From Vanrija pseudolonga (Eukaryota; Basidiomycota; Tremellomycetes; Trichosporonales; Trichosporonaceae): DNA of 64,000 nucleotides. The translations under genes were made by a program, and so were the position numbers. The stretch covers positions 1,674,001-1,738,000 of the forward strand of contig NC_085851.1 in the NCBI RefSeq assembly GCF_020906515.1, read 5' to 3'. Below the pieces are notes generated by a model. The model was given only the letters and a program-made list of their open reading frames with translations, was not told the origin of the DNA and searched no databases. Below, in pieces: positions 43,787-56,356 of the stretch (the stretch's first letter is position 1; each line of letters begins with the position of its first letter).

Positions 43787-46289
43787 ATGTCGTCGTCGCG
43801 CCTTCCCCTGGCACCAGACCCAGACAAGTGGATTGAGACAAGGCCAAAGTCTCAGCCAGTCCAACGACCCCTCGTAGACCTCAAGTTTCGCGCACATGCC
43901 GGGATAGCCACGCCGCCTTCCTCGACACAACGCAAGCGTGGACCACCAGCGTCCAACCTGTCTTCCTCGCAGACTGCGACGACGGCGAAGAAGCGCCGAA
44001 CATCTGTGCCAGACGTCACGCCGACAGCACAGAACCGCGGCATACTGTCGTATCTCACACCGCCTACCACTGATGGTGTAAAGGGCAAGGCAAAGGCAAA
44101 GGAGCCAGCCGAACGCGTCCAGCGCCCGGTGCGTGCAGCGCGCACCTCGCCACTGGGGCGCACGCCAAAGCTCGACGCGGGCGACGCGACTTCCTCCAAG
44201 AGTAAATCAGTCGCCTCGCCCCAGCGCCCATCCTCGTCCCGCATGACTACCACTCCACCACCGCCAGAGCTCCAGTTTACGCAAGTGCCCGACGATGTGT
44301 TCGAGCGACACAAGCGGCTGTGCGGCCAAGACTCGGCGCGCAAGCGCAAAGTCGTGTCCCCATGGCGCGGGGTGTGGGAGCCGATCGACGAGGAGGCCGA
44401 GCAACGACAGCGCGAGGAAGACAGGGCCGAACGAGACAGAGAGCGTGCGGCCGCAGCGGCCAAGCGCGACGAGGACAAGGAACGCAAGCGCTTACGCGTC
44501 GACGTCCGTGAGGACATCAGCCGTGGTGCCGTGGCCCGCGTCGCGAGTACGAAAGCTCGACGAGTGCTGGGCGAAACAAGATCATTAGTCCATCTCAGTT
44601 CGGAGGGCTCGTCGGAGCGCAGCTCGTCGCCCAGCATGGAACGGCCCGCACTCGGCGCGAAGAATCCCAACACACTGAGAAAGTACTCGTCCGAGACGAC
44701 GGGCTGGCGGGAGACAAAGAGCACGGCTGCCAAGCTCGCTCCCCTCCCTGTTGCCCAGCGCCGGTCCCCGCCTCGAGCCCGCCAGCTGTCTTCCTCCCCT
44801 GTCGCAATCACCACCCCGCCGAAACGCAAGTCTCCCCATCACAAAGTCACCCCACCGAAGTCGACAAAGTCGAGCACGCCCAGCCGGTACGGCGAGCAGC
44901 AGGAGACGCTCTTCGTCTTCCCGCTGCCGGCGCCGCCCAAGAGGCCCGTCTTCGAGCCGATCCAGCCCAAGGCTGACGAGTGGGAGGCGGTCGACATGGA
45001 GCCAGAGACGCTCATGACCTGGAGTCTGGGAGGGGCACGGAGACCAGCCGCCGACCCTCCTTCCTCTGGTGGCCCGAAGCCTGCGGCCGCCTTCGTGCCC
45101 GATGACGACGACTCGAGTAGCGTGAGTTTGCTGACCATCCGTTCCTTCAATCTCCAGCTGACTTGCCCAGATCGCACCATCCATTCCTTCTCAAGACTTC
45201 CCAAAGCTCTTGGAATCGTTGGAGGATACCCCTCGCAAGGGCGTGATCCCTCATAAGAGCTCGCCACTGCGAAGCGAACCAGAGGTGACGCCTCACAAGA
45301 GCTCACCCTTGCGGCTCGAGCGCGAGGTTACTGCCCCTCCTCCGGCCAAGCAGCCGCGTCCGCCATCGCCGATCTATGTCGAGTCGGACTCGGATACTCC
45401 TAGAAGACCATCACAGCAGAGCGTGGTTGAGCTGCCCTCTTCAATCCCTCCGCCGGCGAAGCAGCCACGTCGCAAGTCGCCACAATACCTGGCCTTTTGC
45501 TCGCCCGCCCTCGAGCGGAACGGCTTCCAGCCTTCCTCCCCCTCCCCCTCACCGTCACCCATCCGAGCCTCCAAATCGCCGAAGAAGCTGGTTCGCCTCG
45601 CCGACACGTCTCGTCGCCGAGCCCACCAGCTGTTCTCGAGCCTCTCGCAGCCGTCAGGGTCACCACCATCAGCGCCACAAGCCAAGGCTCGCTCATCGCG
45701 TTCAGCGCGCACCACGCCGGCCCGCGCCTCCCGGCCGACTCGGAAGGCTAGCACGTCGCAGTCCAAGCTCGAATCGTTCGGGTACTTCCCTGCCAACTCA
45801 AAGTCCAAGCCTGACTTTGACACTGCGTTCTCAGATGAAGAGGACTTGGCTTTCAGCCCGAGCTCTCAGGAGGTCGTCGAGCCGAAGAGGAGCTCGGCTA
45901 CGCCGCGACCGTCATCACGTACCCCCGGGAAGCGCCTCCAGCCTGTGCCCGAGGCGCCACCCCATCCCTCTCTCCGCGCGTCTGGCATCGCCGAGCTCAA
46001 GCGGCGCGAGGACGAGGCGATGGCACGCCACCTGGCGCAGCAGCGTACTCCTAGGGGATCGTCGACACCTAAGCGCAAGACGTCGTCGTCGCTTCGCACC
46101 TCCACTTCCCCGGCTTCACCCCTCTGGACTCCGCCACGGCCTAGCAGCTTCACGAGTGGTAGAGACAGCGACTCGACAGCCTTCTCATCCAGCTCGCTCG
46201 CGGGCGAGGACGCACCAAGAATCAGCGAGAGTACCCGCCAGTGGTGGGACCGTCTCGGCGAGAGCGATGGCGAGGGCCTGTTGCCATAA
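43787..46289 (+). CDS. Large disordered, basic, probably nuclear protein of unknown function
   Basis: Exons 43787-45121 and 45171-46289 give 817 residues, joined in phase by a 49-nt intron. The sequence is Ser/Pro/Arg/Lys-rich with many SP/TP sites. An Arg/Glu-rich stretch near residues 205-240 (EEAEQRQREEDRAERDRERA) is probably a single helix or coiled coil. Basic clusters (AKKRRTS, DSARKRKVV, RRKSPQ) fit nuclear import. Two kinds of internal repeat occur: TPHKSSPLR-type units near residues 465-490, and PPPAKQPR(P/R)xSP near 495 and 530. The final ordered-looking segment is ESTRQWWDRLGESDGE. I do not recognise a family. The start is the ATG after CATCACC, and a leader with an in-frame stop precedes it. 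Confidence 0.7.
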
Positions 46290-46420
46290 CCTGTACTATT
46301 ACCCATTAGTTATGTTGTCTGTCCATTCCATTCAAGTTTTCGTTATGCATTGAGATGAGCATTTTCTGCAGCGCATCGATTGCGCCTGGTCTAGTCTATT
46401 CTTCGCCTCCCACCACCTGC

Positions 46421-49400
46421 TTACGCCATGCCATAGCCGTGCTGCTCGACGACGTCGCGCGCCTGTTTGCGCTCGTACCATCGTCTGCCCTCGTGCGCGG
46501 CGAAACTTGTTCCGGCAATGGCGAGGAGGGTGAAGAGGTCGCGGAAGCTCAGGGCCTCGGTCTGGAAGATGTGCTGGAGGAGGGGGACGTAGACGAGGCC
46601 GAGCTGGCAGAAGAAGGATATCGAGACGGCAAGGAAGAGCATGCGGTTCCGGAGGATGGGGGTTGTGATGCCGCGGTTCTGGATGGCCGACACGAGGTCA
46701 AGGAAGACGAACCCAGTGAACGTCATGGTCTGGTCGCGGCGCGACATGCTGCCGTCCTGCAGCTCGCGGGCGTAGATGAAGAGCGTGCCGAGAATGATCA
46801 TGGCGGCCGAGAAGCCGACGCGGATGAACACGGTGCGGTTGAGCACGCTCTGGTCCTTGCGACGGGGGCGTTGGCGCATAACCTCGCGGCGGGACGGGTC
46901 GACGCCGAGCGCCTGCGCGGGCGGGCCGTCCATGAGGATGTTGATGAAGAGGATCTGCATCGCGTTGAGCGGGTTCGCCAGGTGGAGGAAAGTCGAGAGC
47001 GTGATGAGCGCCAAGGCGGCCACGGCGGTCGACAGCTGGAAGGACAGGAAGTTCTGGATGTTGTAGAAGATGGAGCGGCCCTCCTCGACAGCCGGGAGGA
47101 TGGAGCTAAAGTCGTCGTCGACGAGAATGACGTCGGCAGCCTCCTTGGCCACATCGGTACCGCTGCGGCCCATGCTCACGCCGATATCGGCCATCTTGAG
47201 CGCGGGCGAGTCGTTGACACCGTCTCCCGTCATGGCGACGACGCCGCCGCGCATCTGCCATGCCTTGACAATAGCCATCTTGTGCCTGGGGGTAGTACGA
47301 GCGTAGACGGTGACGCCAGGAACACGCTCAATGAGCTCACGCTCGCTCAGCTGGTCAATCTGCGAGCCGAGCATGCAGCTCGTGTTGGTGCCGTCGGGTG
47401 TGCTGGGGGTGACCTTCATACCAATGTCACGAGCAATAGCGAGGGCGGTGGGCTCCGAGTCACCAGTGATCATGACGACCTGGACACCAGCTGCGTGAAG
47501 CGCCTTGATAGCAGGCGCAATGCCGCGGCGGGGAGGGTCGAGCATGGCCTGGAAGCCGGTGAAGATGAGGTTGTCCTCGTCGCCGCCCTTGGCAAAGCCG
47601 TACGCCATACCGATGACACGCAGAGACTTGTTGGCAGCCTCGAGTGCACGGTCGGCGATCGTCTTGCGCATAGCGGCATCCAGGGTGGGGGTCGAAGAGT
47701 CGTTGACGTAGTAGAACTTGCAGCGGGCGAGGACGGACTCGATGGCACCCTTCATATAAACCATGTCGGCGCCGCCGTCCAACGAACCAGTGACGAACAT
47801 GGTCTTGGTCTCCGAGCTGAAGGGGACCTCGTTCTTGCGGACGAAGTTCTTGCGCTCATCCTCCTGGCTGAGGACAGGGAGGAGGTTGATAAGCGCGACT
47901 TCGGTAGCGTTGCCGACGTTGATACCCTGCTCATTGCGGAACGAGTTGTTGCAGATGCTGCCGATCTGGGCCGTCTTCTTCAACGCGGGCGATGGCTGGA
48001 AGGCGGCGACGTCGGGGTGGCGGGGACCGAGGCGGCCGAGGGACTCGAGCTGGGGGTTGAGGTCCAGGAGCTCGTCGACAGTGTACACGTGGGTGACGGT
48101 CATCTCGTTCTTTGTGAGCGTGCCGGTCTTGTCAGAGCAGACGACGCTGACACTGCCGAGGGCCTCAACGGAGGGAAGCTTCTTGACGATAGCCTTGCGC
48201 TTGGACATACGGAGAACACCGAGGGCGAGCGTCACAGTGGTGACGATAGGCAGGCCCTCAGGAATGGCCGCAACGGCAAGGGACACTGGTGGGTTAGCTC
48301 GGCCAAGTACAAGGAACCCACCTCCAATGGTGAACATCTCAATCCAGGAGCGAGACTGAATGACGCCGATGAGAACGATGAGGCCGATGACACCAAACGA
48401 GAAGATGGAGAGCTGCTTGGCGAGCTCGTCCATGGATAACTGCAGAGGGGTGCGCTTCTCCTCGACGTCCTGCATCATGGCGAAGACGACACCAAACTCC
48501 GAGTCCTTGCCAGTGCCAACAACGATACCCGAGCCGTGACCTGGACGTTAGTTGGGAACTTTGAAGTCGCTCTCCAACTCACCACTGCGAACCAGAGTAC
48601 CCATAAAGGCCATGCAGTGGCGCTCGCTGAGCGCGACGCCGCCGCCCTCGCCGTGCGTGTCCTCTCCCTCGCCAGCAACGCACTGCTCAGTGGTCTTGCG
48701 CGCGGGGCGCGTCTCGCCCGTAAGGGCCGACTCGTCAATCTCGAGCTGGACGGCCTTGATAATACGAATGTCGGCGGGGATACGGTCGCCGATGGAGAAG
48801 GTGACGAGGTCGCCGGGGAGCAGAGTGTTGGCCAGGGGCGAGTGGGCGTGGCCGTTCCTGCGGGGGCCATGTCAGCACGGTAGCCTGCGCACGTGCAGAG
48901 CGCGGGCGGCTACTAACCTGATCAAATGGCAGTAGTGGGGGACGAGCTTGTTGAGTGCCTCGAGCGACTTTTCCGATCGCTGCTCCTGGACGAAGCCGAC
49001 TGGGGTGTGAGTTGACCGTCGGGGATCTCGCAACTCACCAGTCAAGACGATAGCAACTGCAATGACCACACAGAACGCGTCATCATAGTTGCCCATAAGA
49101 GCCGAGACGAGCGAGCTGCCGAGCAACAGGAGAATCAGAGGGTTCTCATACACCTGCTTGGCAAACTTGAGGGCCAACGACTCCTCGGGCGGCAGCTCGA
49201 ACTCGTTCGGGCCGTACTGCGACAGCAGGCCGGGGAGCGCGGAGCTCGGAAGGCCCTTGACGGCATCGGTGTGGAAATCTTTGATCGTGTCCTGCAAAGT
49301 CAGCCTCCCTCCCTTCCTCCCTTCGATAATCGCGCAGACCCCGGCCCTGCGGCGGCCGCAGCACCCAACCCACCTCGACACTCTTGTGTGCGTAAATCGC

Positions 49401-49892
49401 GCTCGGCGTCGCCTGCTGTTTCCTCGCCTCGGCGGCCGCCTCGTGCTGCGCAACCTCGGCATAGTCGCGCTTTCCCGTGACCTTGCGCACAAAGTCCACC
49501 GCCTTGGCGACGAGTCCGCGGTCCGGCTCGGCCAGCTCGAACACATTCGCGCCGTCCCGCGGGCCGTGGAGCGCCGTCGGGCTCTCGTACGGGTTGGCGA
49601 GGTCGAGCTGGCCCCTCGTCGTGCTGCGCGAGCGGCGGCGCTCGCGCCGCAGCGTCGTAGAGTACATGTACCCCGCGCTCAGGGTGGGGATGCCTCCGTC
49701 CGAGTCGTCGGCGGCGGCGGCGTACTCTTCTACTGCGGCGCGGCGCGCCTCGCGTCCCGCGCGCGCGTTCCCGTACGCGTTGCTGCTCGCCGAGGCCATG
49801 TCTCCGTCTGGGCTGCTGCTGTCCTTTGGCGTCGGCGTGTGGCGGCGATACGTCCCGTTTGGCGTCTTGGGGCGGAAGTGGTTGTTGTCCAT
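46421..49892 (-). CDS. PMR1: Golgi P-type Ca2+/Mn2+ ATPase (SPCA)
   Basis: P2A ATPase loading Ca2+ and Mn2+ into the Golgi. About 1,070 residues in six or so exons. The first 110-150 residues (from MDNNHFRPKT) are Arg/Ser/Ala-rich and disordered, longer than in S. cerevisiae Pmr1. Landmarks in order: GLPSSALPGLLSQYGPNEF, PLILLLLGSSLVSALMG, DIRIIKAVQLEIDESALTGE, the span with AAIPEGLPIVTTVTLALG, the phosphorylation site CSDKTGTLTKNEM, MVYMKGAIESVLARC, MITGDSEPTALAIARDIG, TGDGVNDSPALKMADIG and the last spans. The AAIPEGLP site and short length separate it from SERCA and the calmodulin-regulated PMCA type. All key catalytic residues are present. A 131-bp gap separates its stop from the convergent 43787-46289 gene. 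Confidence 0.95.
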
Positions 49893-50597
49893 CAGCCGGG
49901 CCAGTGAGCGGCTGTGGTGTCAAAAGTTGGAAGGTGGTGGAGGGGGTGGAGGCGCGATGGGGATCGTCGTGGCGAGGTGGTGGTTGTCGACTCGGCGTAG
50001 TTCGCGGGTCGATGGATGCACCGCTCTGCTTGCAGCGCTGTGAGGGGCGAGATGGGTTCCGGGAGAGGGTGAGAGTCGAGCCGAGACAAGACTTTGTGAT
50101 TGTGATAGTCGAGATGGAGAGTGGGCTGCTGGTGGGTGAGGGGTGACTTGCTGGCCCGCTCTCCGCAGCAACGCGCGCCACGTTGTAAATCGCGGTAATC
50201 TTTGCTCCCGCGGGTGCACTTTAATGCGCATTCGGCAACGAGCGGTAACTTGTCCCAACAGTGACACTTATTCGGAGTGGGCATGCATCAGCCCGCTCTT
50301 CCAGATTGAGACACGAGACAATGACGAGAGTATGCACATGGCCGCGGTGCACAGGTGGCAGGAAGGTAATGCGAAGGCGGGCTACGATCCCAACCATCAG
50401 TGGCACGGCGACATGGATGATGCTCTTGGCGCATCCCTCAACGCCCCAGCCATCCTTGATTGGGGGTCCCAGCAGTACAAGAGTGCGCACACCATAACAG
50501 TGTACAGCGCACGACGGCGACGACGACGACCCGACAGCATGTAGATCCATGTTACTGACTAATACCGCTTCCAACTAACCCCGCTAGAATGATAAGA
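49893..50597. other. PMR1 promoter and 3' region of the F-box-like gene
   Basis: About 700 bp. An Arg-coding CGACGACGAC tract lies near 50513-50530. Open frames show no recognisable protein. Nothing else is seen. Confidence 0.45.
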
Positions 50598-52708
50598 TTA
50601 CAAGCCCGTCGCCCTGTGCCTGTCAGAAATAAACACAAGCACGCAACCCACCACGGAGAGCACGGCGTGCTCGGCGCCCATGTCGACGCGGTACAGCTCT
50701 CCCATTTCTTCAGGCCAAGACAGCTCGCGCGACGTCGCTGCGTAGCCCCATGGGCGGCTAGTGGAGAACCGGACGTTGGTCTTCTTGCGCTGCTTCTGCG
50801 CCGCCATCGCCTCGTTGTCGAGCAGCATGCCCGTTTCGAAGCGCTCGTCGGAGGGCCGGGACGCGTCGTGCCGCTCGCTAAAGGTGATGAAGGGGCTGGG
50901 TGTACTCGGTGCCGGCGGCGCTGGGGTGTGATCCTGCTCATGGCGCGAGGCGAGGACTGTGGCGTGGCAGGGGGCGCGGAGACCATAGTTGGCCACTCGG
51001 ATCGTGTAGCGGCGCCGTCCGTCGCCATCTCCTTCCTCGCCCCCGCCATTCTGGGACCCATCGTCGCCGCCGTCCTCAGACTCATCTTCGTTACTATCCC
51101 CGGGTCTATCCCCACCACCCCCGTCTCCGTCATCCTCCGTCGGTGCCTGTATCAGCACCGCGGTGAGGCCATACACGGACGCGAGCACGTCGCCCTGGTC
51201 ATGCCACGTCGACCAGTCGGCGAGGTCGACCCAGTCGCCGAGCGCGAGCGGCTTCCTTGTCCCGCTGTCCAACCTCCCCCTCAGCTTGTCGAGCCGAATC
51301 ATCGCGGCGTACCCGTACGTCTCGGCCGCAGCCGCCACAAACAGCAGCGGGTGCCCGGCACGATGGGCAACGTCCACGTCCGTATCCAGCTGCGTCGTCC
51401 ACTGCGACCCCGCCTCGATCGGGAAGCGCAGGTGCCACTTCACCGCCGCGGGTCGCACCTCGCTGGCCAGCTCGACCGGCATGCCAATGGTATCGAGGCT
51501 TTCGTCCCCGCACACCACTGTGTCTTCCTCCCCTTCACGCCCCGGCGAAAGCCAGGAGACGTGCACGCCGTCAGCCTTGGACACGTCCTTGTCGCCCCCA
51601 CCGTAGCGCGACACGCCGACAGCGAGCATGTCGCGCCCATACGTCGGGACGTACGCGTCGACGATGCCACCCGGCGCGCCTGAGGACTCGGCGTCGAGCA
51701 CGCGCTCGCCGCTGCGCCAGTCCCACACGGACGCTTTCGAGTCCTGCGGGCTGAGGACGACGATAGTGCCGCGCGCAGTGAGGTGGAAGTCGCAGTCGGC
51801 CCATTGGTTGGCGCTCTCGACGTCGTAGTCGTCTGGATCGGGCGCGTCATACAGGTCGTTGAAGTGGAGCACGGGGTGGATCGCCTGGGGGTGAGGGAAC
51901 GGGTCGGTGCCGAGGTCTTCGAGGTCCAGACCGGCCCGCGCGGGGTCCAGCACGTAGAAGCTGTAGCTCTTCTCCACCATGACCCCCTCGTCGACCAACT
52001 CGGTGTCGAAGCTGCTCACGACGAGGAGGTTGTCCGCTGGCGAGATCTGCAGCGTGCGGAAGGGGAAGCCGGGGCGGAACGTCCAGCTGCGGAGGGCGTC
52101 GAGCGGCGTGTCGGGAGGGAGATAGCGCAGCGTCGTGAGGTCGTACACTCGTATCGCCGTGGACATGGGCTCGGTAAACTCTGCGCCGTCGTTCATGGAG
52201 TCATCATCGTCATCCTCGTCGTCGGCATCGCTGTCGTCCTCGTCTTCGTCGTCGCTATCCCCGTTCCCCGTGCCCTCCGCGCCCTCGTCCCCATCACCAC
52301 CGCCCTCCTCTTCCTCCTCCCACGCAACGACCAGCAGGCCGTGCATCAGGCGGAAGAGGTTGCTCTTGCCCCCGAGCAGCAGCTGGTCGACGCGCACCGG
52401 CTCGACAGCGGCCCAGCGGCGCTGCACGTCGACGAGGCGCTCCAGCTCCTCCTTGGGCGGGAGGTCGGGCCGCACATCGTCATCTGGCAGAGCGTAGAAC
52501 GCGCGCCGCAGCTCGAGCTGGAGCGCCGAGGAAGAGGCCACCACATCGTTGAGGTTGGCGCACACCTGGTACGGCGTCAGCTGGCTCGCTGGCAGGCATA
52601 GCTTACCTCGCTCGCGCGCAGCAGGCTCCGCCAGTCGAGGTAGCCCAGGATCTGCGCGACGATGGCCTCCTTGCCGCGCTTTTGGAGGACGCTGGCGGCC
52701 GACGACAT
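50598..52708 (-). CDS. F-box-like protein with beta-propeller-like C-terminus (paralogue of the divergent neighbour)
   Basis: Exon 1 (52708-52607) encodes 34 residues, MSSAASVLQKRGKEAIVAQI then LGYLDWRSLLRASE, which read like the first two helices of an F-box. A 41-nt intron joins to VCANLNDVVASSSALQLELR (exon 2, 52565-50598). Total 689 residues. The rest has no named domain that I can prove, but shows repeated blade-like ends such as VWDWRSGERVL, IRVYDLTTLRYL and YRVDMGAEHAVLSVVG. A very acidic insert of about 40 residues (DDEDEDDSDADDEDDDD) is at about 125. It may bind Skp1 and act as a ubiquitin-ligase adaptor; this is inference. Another acidic, Gly-rich insert lies near residue 510. Confidence 0.75.
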
Positions 52709-52872
52709 GGAGGTGGTGCGATGGGGAGATTGGTGGTGGGTGGGCGGAAATGTCCTCCAGCCTGAACGTGGTACGTCATGCCAAGTCCCGACGCGTCCAA
52801 CCGCGTCCTTTCTGCGTCCGCGGCTAGAAACAACAATGGGACAGCGGCTCATCTACCATCAACGCCAACACC
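52709..52872. promoter_or_regulatory. 164-bp bidirectional promoter between paralogues
   Basis: The two start codons of the F-box-like paralogues face away from each other with only 164 bp between them. Any promoter must be shared or overlapping. No clear TATA box is seen. Confidence 0.6.
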
Positions 52873-55086
52873 ATGTCCGCGACGGTCCTGTCTGCACGGG
52901 GCCACGAGTCGGTCGCCGAGGCCATCCTCGCGCACCTCCCCTGGCGCGACGTGCTCTCCGCCGCAGCCGTAAGCCGCCCGCGCCTCCACTACTCCGCTGA
53001 CAGCGCCAGACGTGCACCAACCTCAACCATGTGGTGGCGAGCAGCGCGCGGCTGCAGCTGGCCCTCCGCACAGCGTTCTACGGGCTCGAGGGTGTGCCGG
53101 TGTCCGGCGCGCCGGGACCAGCAGCCGAGCGCATGATCGACGTCCAGCGCCGCTGGGCGGCCCTCAGCCCGAAACGCATCGACATCGTCCCAACCGATAT
53201 GATGCACGGCGCGCTGATGGCCACATCGGACGGCTTCCTCGTCCTCCCGACCCACTCGAGCAACGCGCAGCCCGAGATAATGGGGCACGAGGAGGACAAG
53301 TCCGAGCCCATCGGGGACGGGTGTAATGTGTTCGACCTGCGCGATCTGCGCGACGGCTCGCTGGACGCCGCGCCGAAGTGGAAACTCGCCTTCGGGTTCG
53401 AGTACGACAGCATCGCTGTGAACGCGGCAGACGGGGTGCTTGCCGTGTGCTCGTTGGCCACGAAGTCTGGGGGCGGTCCTGACGACGGGGGACGGGACGA
53501 GGAGGGCAGCGACGACGACGACGAGGACGACAACGGCGGGGGTTTCACCGTCACCCGCACGGTGCACTTCTACCGTCTCGTTGCCCCAAGCAACGGCGCC
53601 GATCCGGAGCCGCACCCCGCCGCCGCAGGTCCGATTATCCGCAGCGACTGGATCGAAGTGATGGACGACGATGACGACGAGGACGCACGCATCCAGGGCC
53701 GGTGGACGATTGAGCTGCGCGCCGGCGGCGTGCTGGCCGCGTGGGGAGGCAGCCGGTCCGGTGCGCGGCTGTACGACTGGCGGACTGGGGCCGAGCTTCT
53801 CGTGAGTGCGTGTACGCACTCGTCGCTGACGCCAGGACGCAAAGGTCAACATGGAGCATATCGACGGGGCAGACTTCGTGCCCGTCGACGGCGGCGTGCT
53901 TGCCGTCAGCCGGCTGCGCGGCCGCCGACGAGGGCAGGACTCGTGGAGCCTGGAGGGCATCGGGATCGCCAGCCTGACCATGGACGCGGGGGAGACGCAC
54001 CACGGCAGCGGGGGACTCGACACGGTCATCGGGCTCAACCCGCCGTTCCGGACCGACGCGCTGTTTTGGACCGACGCCGGCGGCGTGCGCGAGGACGGGC
54101 CTATCCGCCTGCCGCTCGAGGTGCGCGACTATGCCGTGCCGCCGCTGCCGGCGGAGGTCGTGACCGACGACGGCTTTGAGCGGCCGACACGCAACCACTT
54201 CTACTCTATCCTGAGTGTTGCGGGCAGCGACCGGCTGCTGGCGATCAACGTGACGGGCGTGAATCGGCATGGGCCGAGCTATGTCGCGACGCTGCGCGCT
54301 GACCGGCTGCGCGCGGCGTTCGAGCGCTCCGTGGCCCACCGCGCGACCAAGGAGGAGAAGGACGGGCGCCGATACACCGACCACCTAGAGCTCGCGCTCG
54401 ACCCCGCCCTGGTGGACTGGGACTTCAGCCACTTCGCGCACAGCCTGACGGCTGTCGCGGGGCTGCGGAGTCTGCAAGTGGAGGAGTTTGGGCCGCGGCG
54501 CGTGGACGATAGGGAGGGCGAGACGCGGTTCGTGCTCCGTACCGCGCGGTTCGGGTTCGGCGTCGGGGCCGACGTGGTGCACGAGCGGCCGCTGGGTGCG
54601 GTGGGGTCGGCGGTGGGGAACGGGGGGAATGTGGCACTGCCTACCACGCCTCAGCGCGCTGCTCCCCTTGACGGGGAAGAGTTCGGCCTCGGCAAGCCGT
54701 GGGACGACGCACACGTCGCTGGCGAGGTCATATCTACGCCGCTCCTAGGCGACCCGGACAAGGAGCCGCGCATGGTGGAGAAGCCGGAGAAGTCGGCGGG
54801 GGCGAGGGAGCGGGTGGTGGCGGAGGGCGAGGACGGCGACGAGGGTATGGACGGTGGCAGCGACGACGACGACACCAACTCGGAGCCAGAGTACAACCCG
54901 TACCCGCGCGTTGCGCCGCAGGACTACGAGACGACGCGCGGGCTCAGCCGGCCGGGCACGGCGGCCGAGCTGCTGCTGTGCGACGACCTGGGCGACGTGT
55001 ACTCTATCCGTGTTGACTCGGAGCGGGCGTACCTGTGCATCGTGTCGTGGGAGGGGGATCCGCGGGTGATGGTGTTGTCGTTCTAG
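52873..55086 (+). CDS. F-box-like protein with beta-propeller-like C-terminus (divergent paralogue)
   Basis: Exons 52873-52968, 53010-53801 and from 53836 or 53845 to 55086 give about 710 residues. The N-terminus MSATVLSARGHESVAEAILA then HLPWRDVLSAAAV is F-box-like, and the first intron sits at the same place as in the minus-strand gene. Shared blocks are CTNLNHVVASSARLQLALR, MIDVQRRWAALSP, a DxRDLRDGSL-like blade, LYDWRTGAELL and a final VYSIRVDSERAYLCIVSWEG. An acidic insert (DDDDEDDN) and a second acidic tract near the end are present, but shorter than in the sister gene. The second acceptor is ambiguous by nine bases, in phase either way. A role as a ubiquitin-ligase adaptor is inference. 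Confidence 0.75.
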
Positions 55087-55197
55087 TCTGGTGCTAGCTG
55101 TGCTTACTTCTCAATGGACTGCATGTGACATCTTCTCTACAATGTGGCGCCGCCTCGCTGATGCAAAACTGCGCCTCCTCTGTCTACTTGGACTCCT

Positions 55198-56356
55198 CTA
55201 GAGCTTGTAGACGTAACGCTCGCCACTGACCTTGCCGTCCGCCATGTCCTTAAAGCCAGCGAGCACGTCGTCAAGGCCGCCACGGAGCACGACGGGCGGG
55301 GGGCGCACGCCGCGCTCCACGAGGTCGGTGTAGTGCGTCAGCGCCTTGGCGTAGAACTCGCGGTCGCCGGGGATGACAGGCACGACGACGGGCTGCTTGG
55401 CGAAGCGCGGCGCAATGTCGAACGGCTCCTGCGACATCCACGTGTACATGAGCTTGGGGACAAACTTGATGTTGGGGTGCGCGGCGGCCACAGTCGCATC
55501 GGGGACGAGGGTGAGGTTGAGCTGGCCGCCGGCGGGGGCGAAGACGCGCGCCGAGATCGCCTGCGACTCGCCCTCGGAGATGGTGTCGAGCGCCTGGGTC
55601 ACGCCGCCGCCCGTGACGCGGAGCACGTTGGCGACGACGGCGTCCGCGCCCTCGCGGTAGTCGAAGACCTCGTCGGCGCCGTAGCTCTTCACAAGGTCAA
55701 AGTTGCGCGGGCTGGCGACGGTGGCCACCTTGAAGCCGATGAGCTTGGCGAGCTTGGTGGCGACGAGGCCGACGCCGGTCGAGCCGCCGTAGATGAAGTA
55801 CTGCGCGAGCGCGCGTCAGCGCGCGAGCCCCCTCGTCAAGCGACGACGCCACTTACCCAGCGGTCGACGTTGGCAGGCGGGAAGGGGTTGCCCTGGCTCT
55901 GGATGATGGCCTGGATGGACGTGCCGAGCGCGACGCCGAGCGCGGCCGCGTCCTGCAGCTGCACGCTGTCGGGCACCTTCCACACGAGGTCGGCCGGGAC
56001 ACGGAGGTACTCGGCGTAGCTGCCGCGGTCCTTGAACTTGCCGCCGTGCACGCTCCCAGCGACGCGGTCGCCAACCTTGACACGCGCCTCGCCGTCCTGC
56101 ACGTGCGCGACGACGCCGGCAAAGTCGCAGCCCAGAATGTCGCCCGCTTTCGAGATGTACGCTGCGTGCTTCCAGTCCGTGGGGTTCTGGCCCGCGTAGG
56201 ACACCTTGACGAGGATGTCGCCCGCCTGCAGGGTCGGCACGGGGACGTTGTTGGACACGACGCCGCCGGTCTGGAGGGTCAGAAGAGACAACAAGGACGA
56301 CGACCCACCTCCGCGTCGTTCTCGACGAGCGCCTTCATGGTGGTAGGGAGGGACAT
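55198..56356 (-). CDS. Zinc-free MDR oxidoreductase (ToxD / trans-enoyl-reductase-like)
   Basis: Three exons give about 350 residues. Exon 1 (from 56356) encodes MSLPTTMKALVENDAE. Exon 2 has the GroES-like part: VPVPTLQAGDILVKVSYAGQ, then NPTDWKHAAYI, ILGCDFAGVVA, VKVGDRVAGSVHGG. Exon 3 has the Rossmann nucleotide-binding loop YIYGGSTGVGLVATKLAK-like text (YFIYGGSTGVGL) and DYREGADAVV. The zinc-ligand Cys pattern of true alcohol dehydrogenases is missing, which fits the NADPH-dependent quinone-reductase / enoyl-reductase branch. Substrate unknown. It is not next to any polyketide synthase. It converges with the F-box-like gene, with 111 bp between stops. Confidence 0.88.

Noticed and set aside
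46355-48439. 694-codon plus-strand ORF
   Set aside because: Perfect shadow of the PMR1 coding exon; rich in Glu/Asp/Val/Leu, with no domain.
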